Part shown: positions 61,296-64,000 of the stretch, one piece after another
Layout: each line of letters opens with the position of its first letter
Numbering within the stretch: position 1 is the first letter of the stretch
Origin: Warburgia ugandensis
Lineage: Eukaryota; Streptophyta; Magnoliopsida; Canellales; Canellaceae
Assembly (NCBI GenBank): GCA_035236585.1
Contig: CP141136.1
Coordinates: 29,046,449-29,110,448 of the forward strand
Reading direction: 5' to 3'
Length of the DNA: 64,000 nucleotides
The notes under the pieces: generated by a model
What the model was told of the DNA's origin: nothing
Seen by the model: the letters and a program-made list of their open reading frames with translations, nothing else
The model's database searches: none
Translations under genes and position numbers: made by a program

Positions 61296-61943
61296 CGGGT
61301 TAGAAGAGATGAAAGGAAAGGGGAGTTGGAGCAGGAAGAGAAAGAGAAAGAGAAAGAGAACGAGAAAGAAGAAGAAGGGATATGAGAGAGAAAAGGGAAG
61401 GAGAGGGGATTGTTAGCCGGCCCAACCTCCCTTGAGAAAAACTGTGTGTGGGGAGTGGAGAAGGGGAATATAAGCAAGAGGGAGAAAGAGACATAGAAGA
61501 GAGAGAGTCGTGAGAGTTAGAGAGTGACGTGTGGAAGAAAGGGAGATAAGAGAGAAAGAGAGAAAAGAGGGATAAGAGAGTGGTGATAGAGAGATAGAGT
61601 TGGGTGGGGTCCACTAGTATTTTAGTCTTGTTAGAACTCTGGAGTCTTCAAATTTCTGCTCTTTCCAGGAACTGTACATATGATCTCTGTAATTTGATCT
61701 GGATTGTCTATGCTTAAGTCAATTAATTTGCAATGCACAGAACCCAATTAGCATCATCTAAACCATTCATTATTCATCTAATTAGCTTTGATGATCATCT
61801 GGCCGTTAATTTTGCAATTCAACAGTTAGATGGCCAATTAAAGCTAAAATAGAAATTTTATGCAAAATCTTGAAATTGATGGCCTAGATGCTCTAATTGA
61901 ACACTAAATTAGGGGTATTTTGACCAAAATTGAACACTTAATA

Positions 61944-63520
61944 TGCCCCCCAACTAGCCTATTGCTAGTCCCTAGCAAAAGATGCGAAGAATCAGATCAA
62001 AAAAATTTATTTTTCAAGACATCTCCATTTATTTTTTTAGAGAATTATCTTTAATAAATCTATTCACTTTAGCAAACTAATAAATATGAGAGAAGATTTC
62101 AAAACCCTACCCATATGCTAAAAATACTCCACTTAAGCTTAGATCTCAGAGTGCGTGTGTGTGTACAGTTTACACATAGAATAATCTTTATCTTTAAGTA
62201 AACTTCTAACTTTTAAACTCCATCTAAAATATGTTTTGACCACAATCCTTACTAATGACATACGCTCAGAAATGAGGTCTCTCAGATAGAGTGTTCAAAT
62301 CATATCTCTCTTTTAATTATGTGAGAAGAGTTAATACAAACATGTTTTTCTCACATATACTCATGAAGAACGGGAGTTATTAAGGAATTTAATTGTTTTG
62401 ATCTCTTTGGAATGGATGCCATTACCTTTGAATATTTAGAAATACCACTCTTTTATATCCTATCCATTCATTTCCTTATCAATACTATATTCATCCTAAA
62501 ATCAATAGGTCTTTAACTGGGACGAAGCATAGGCTTAGGACAGGGTAACAAAGAAAGGGTTTAAGGGTATTTAAAGTTTCTTCAAAAAATAAGTAGAGGT
62601 CTTCTACTAGAGTTGACAATTCTTCTTTTCTTTGCTGATGTGAATATTTCTTTTTCTATTTTTCTTTGCATTCTTCAAAACTTTTTTTTATTTTTATTTT
62701 TAACACTTTTCTTTCTTTTCACACTCTTGAATCACTTTGAAGAATATTTATTTTCTTGATATCCACTTTTACTACTTTCATTACAACTAAAAGGTATTTC
62801 TTCATTCATCTCTAACTTATTTTTCAAAGAAAAATGGGTAATAGATAATTTATGTTGGGTTAATATGGGTAAAGGGTAATTTGGGCGACAAAAGAAAATG
62901 CTTATATTCAAGGCTCAACTAGTGGTAAAAATACTTTATGGGTAGGCTTCATGTCTCTAGGTTATAACAAGAATGGCCTAAATCATTTTCTAGGTTTCTT
63001 ATAATCGATCAAATTCAATGAACTTCCAAATTTTTAAAGGTTGTATACCAATTATTCAGGTAATTAGCCAAATTTAAGATTTTGGGTATCAATTTTCTTT
63101 AAGCATGCTTAAGAAAATTAGGAACATTTATAACCTCTCAAAACAAATGAATGGATCTAAAACTTACTTAGGTTATAGGTCTCCACTAAATTTTTTCAGG
63201 ATTTCTAAGTTATAGCCACTTATGAATCTAGACTATCTATATGCGAATGTGTGTACAGATGTGATTTAAGACTTTGCTTTCATGGAATACTTTACAAAAT
63301 GAGTAAAATGATGAATTAATCATATTCAATTCCATTAATAAGCTAAATTTATCCAAATTATACTTTAGAAAATCCAATTCTCATCATGGTATAGGAAATG
63401 ACCTAAAATTTTTCATTTTTTTTTTAAATCAAGGAAACTACCTAAAAATCTAAAAAAGAACTAGAATTTGCTAGAATTCTACGCCCCCCAACTTGACAGA
63501 AACATTGTCCTCAATGTTTT
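61944..63520 (-). mobile_element. Gypsy element G2: post-pol non-coding block
   Basis: Homologous to 34885-36440 and 53810-54915 and better preserved. Read on the minus strand it begins GAGGACAATGTTT...TTGGGGGGCG (63487-63517) and runs to the polypurine tract before the 3' LTR. Confidence 0.65.
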
Positions 63521-63659
63521 AAAAAGTAGGATGATGATAATGCATTGAGAAATGCAAAAAAAATTGAGAGATATAGAAAAAAATCTGAAAAAGAAAAAGA
63601 AGAAAGTAAAAACTAAGCTACATACTTTATTTTTCAGAGGAAAAATATTACTAAGTTCA

Positions 63660-63989
63660 AAACTTCCCTTGGTCCCATACGAAATGAGTTGGACAGGCCT
63701 CTGAAAAGGAATGATGAATAAATTTATCTTGCAATTTAAAATTTTTCATTTTATCACTGGGTAAGATAAATTTATCTTCGGGCTGCTTCTCAAAATTAGA
63801 GACAATTGTGGGAGTTCGATGCAGCCTTTTTGGAAATGGAGCAAGTATGTCACATTGATCAGTGGGCATAACTTTTTCCTGATTAATAAATTCATATCTT
63901 TTTCTGACAAGTTTCGATACTATTTCAGCCTTTTTAGGACCAAATTGCTCAATTATGTTACCATTGTGAATAATGGTAGCTGCCTTTGT
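63660..63989 (-). other. Open frame of about 110 codons of unknown function, near the window edge
   Basis: The minus strand is open from about 63989 to 63660 (IIEQFGPKKAEIVSKLVRKR..., MPTDQCDILAPFPKRLHRTP..., ending HFVWDQGKF). By position it should be gypsy G2 internal sequence, but at this place G1 has integrase, and I see no integrase signature here. It could be an extra retroelement frame or a captured piece. I do not recognise it. Confidence 0.3.
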
Positions 63990-64000
63990 TTATTCCATGT

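Larger units (their letters stand above)
60297..61943 (-). mobile_element. Gypsy element G2: 3' LTR (1.65 kb)
   Basis: Minus strand: polypurine tract GTTGGGGGGC, then an LTR start homologous to TGTTAAGTGTTC (here TATTAAGTGTTC, 61943). A long pyrimidine-rich part (60740-61620) follows, and the end carries the family motif and AATTAACA (60297). The ends TGTTAA/TTAACA pair in the family. The flank on the low side is GTTAT on the minus strand. Confidence 0.75.

Overview
This window looks like nuclear DNA of a flowering plant with a repeat-rich genome. The base composition is AT-rich, genes have GT-AG introns, and plant-type retrotransposons, Au-type SINEs and long CT/GA microsatellites are common. 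There are no operons or bacterial signals. I cannot name the species. The very long transposon-filled intron and the many Au SINEs would fit a lineage with long introns, but that is inference.

Only one intact gene can be assembled with confidence. It is a minus-strand papain-type cysteine protease with a C-terminal granulin domain, most like Arabidopsis XBCP3. It has five exons (32311..31879, 12867..12632, 12499..12359, 12269..11841, 10539..10444) and encodes 444 residues. Its first intron is about 19 kb and splits the active site: the oxyanion-hole Gln is in exon 1 and the catalytic Cys is the third residue of exon 2. That intron holds a 5'-truncated L1-type LINE with a C-terminal RNase H domain, a Mutator-like inverted-repeat block containing a decayed RTE-type LINE, seven Au SINE copies (four with clear target-site duplications, a fifth with a shorter one), an array of diverged repeats carrying CT microsatellites, a 2.0 kb PIF/Harbinger-type element with perfect 28-bp ends, a foldback element and an RTE tail. 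Intron 4 carries another RTE 3' end.

Left flank (1-10.4 kb): LTR-like non-coding sequence (candidate LTR 859..3976, another LTR end near 6.57 kb), then a short unrecognised minus-strand terminal-exon candidate (8084..8230).

Right flank (32.5-64 kb): just upstream of the protease promoter lie rearranged fragments of an endogenous plant pararetrovirus (coat-protein region on +, RNase H end on -). From 34.9 kb to the window end the DNA is nested and rearranged Ty3/gypsy material. A minus-strand Athila/Tat-like element (34885..45876) is interrupted in its integrase by a solo LTR of a related family. Then come LTR-like sequences, an internally gutted element (about 52.6-55.7 kb), a plus-strand chromovirus pol remnant that has lost its chromodomain (55.7-57.2 kb), and the 3' end of another minus-strand element (60297 to the window end). 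The LTR ends of this family share a motif of the form GATCGACC...GTGCACTTG that recurs six times. All transposon coding regions are broken by stops, frameshifts or catalytic-residue substitutions.
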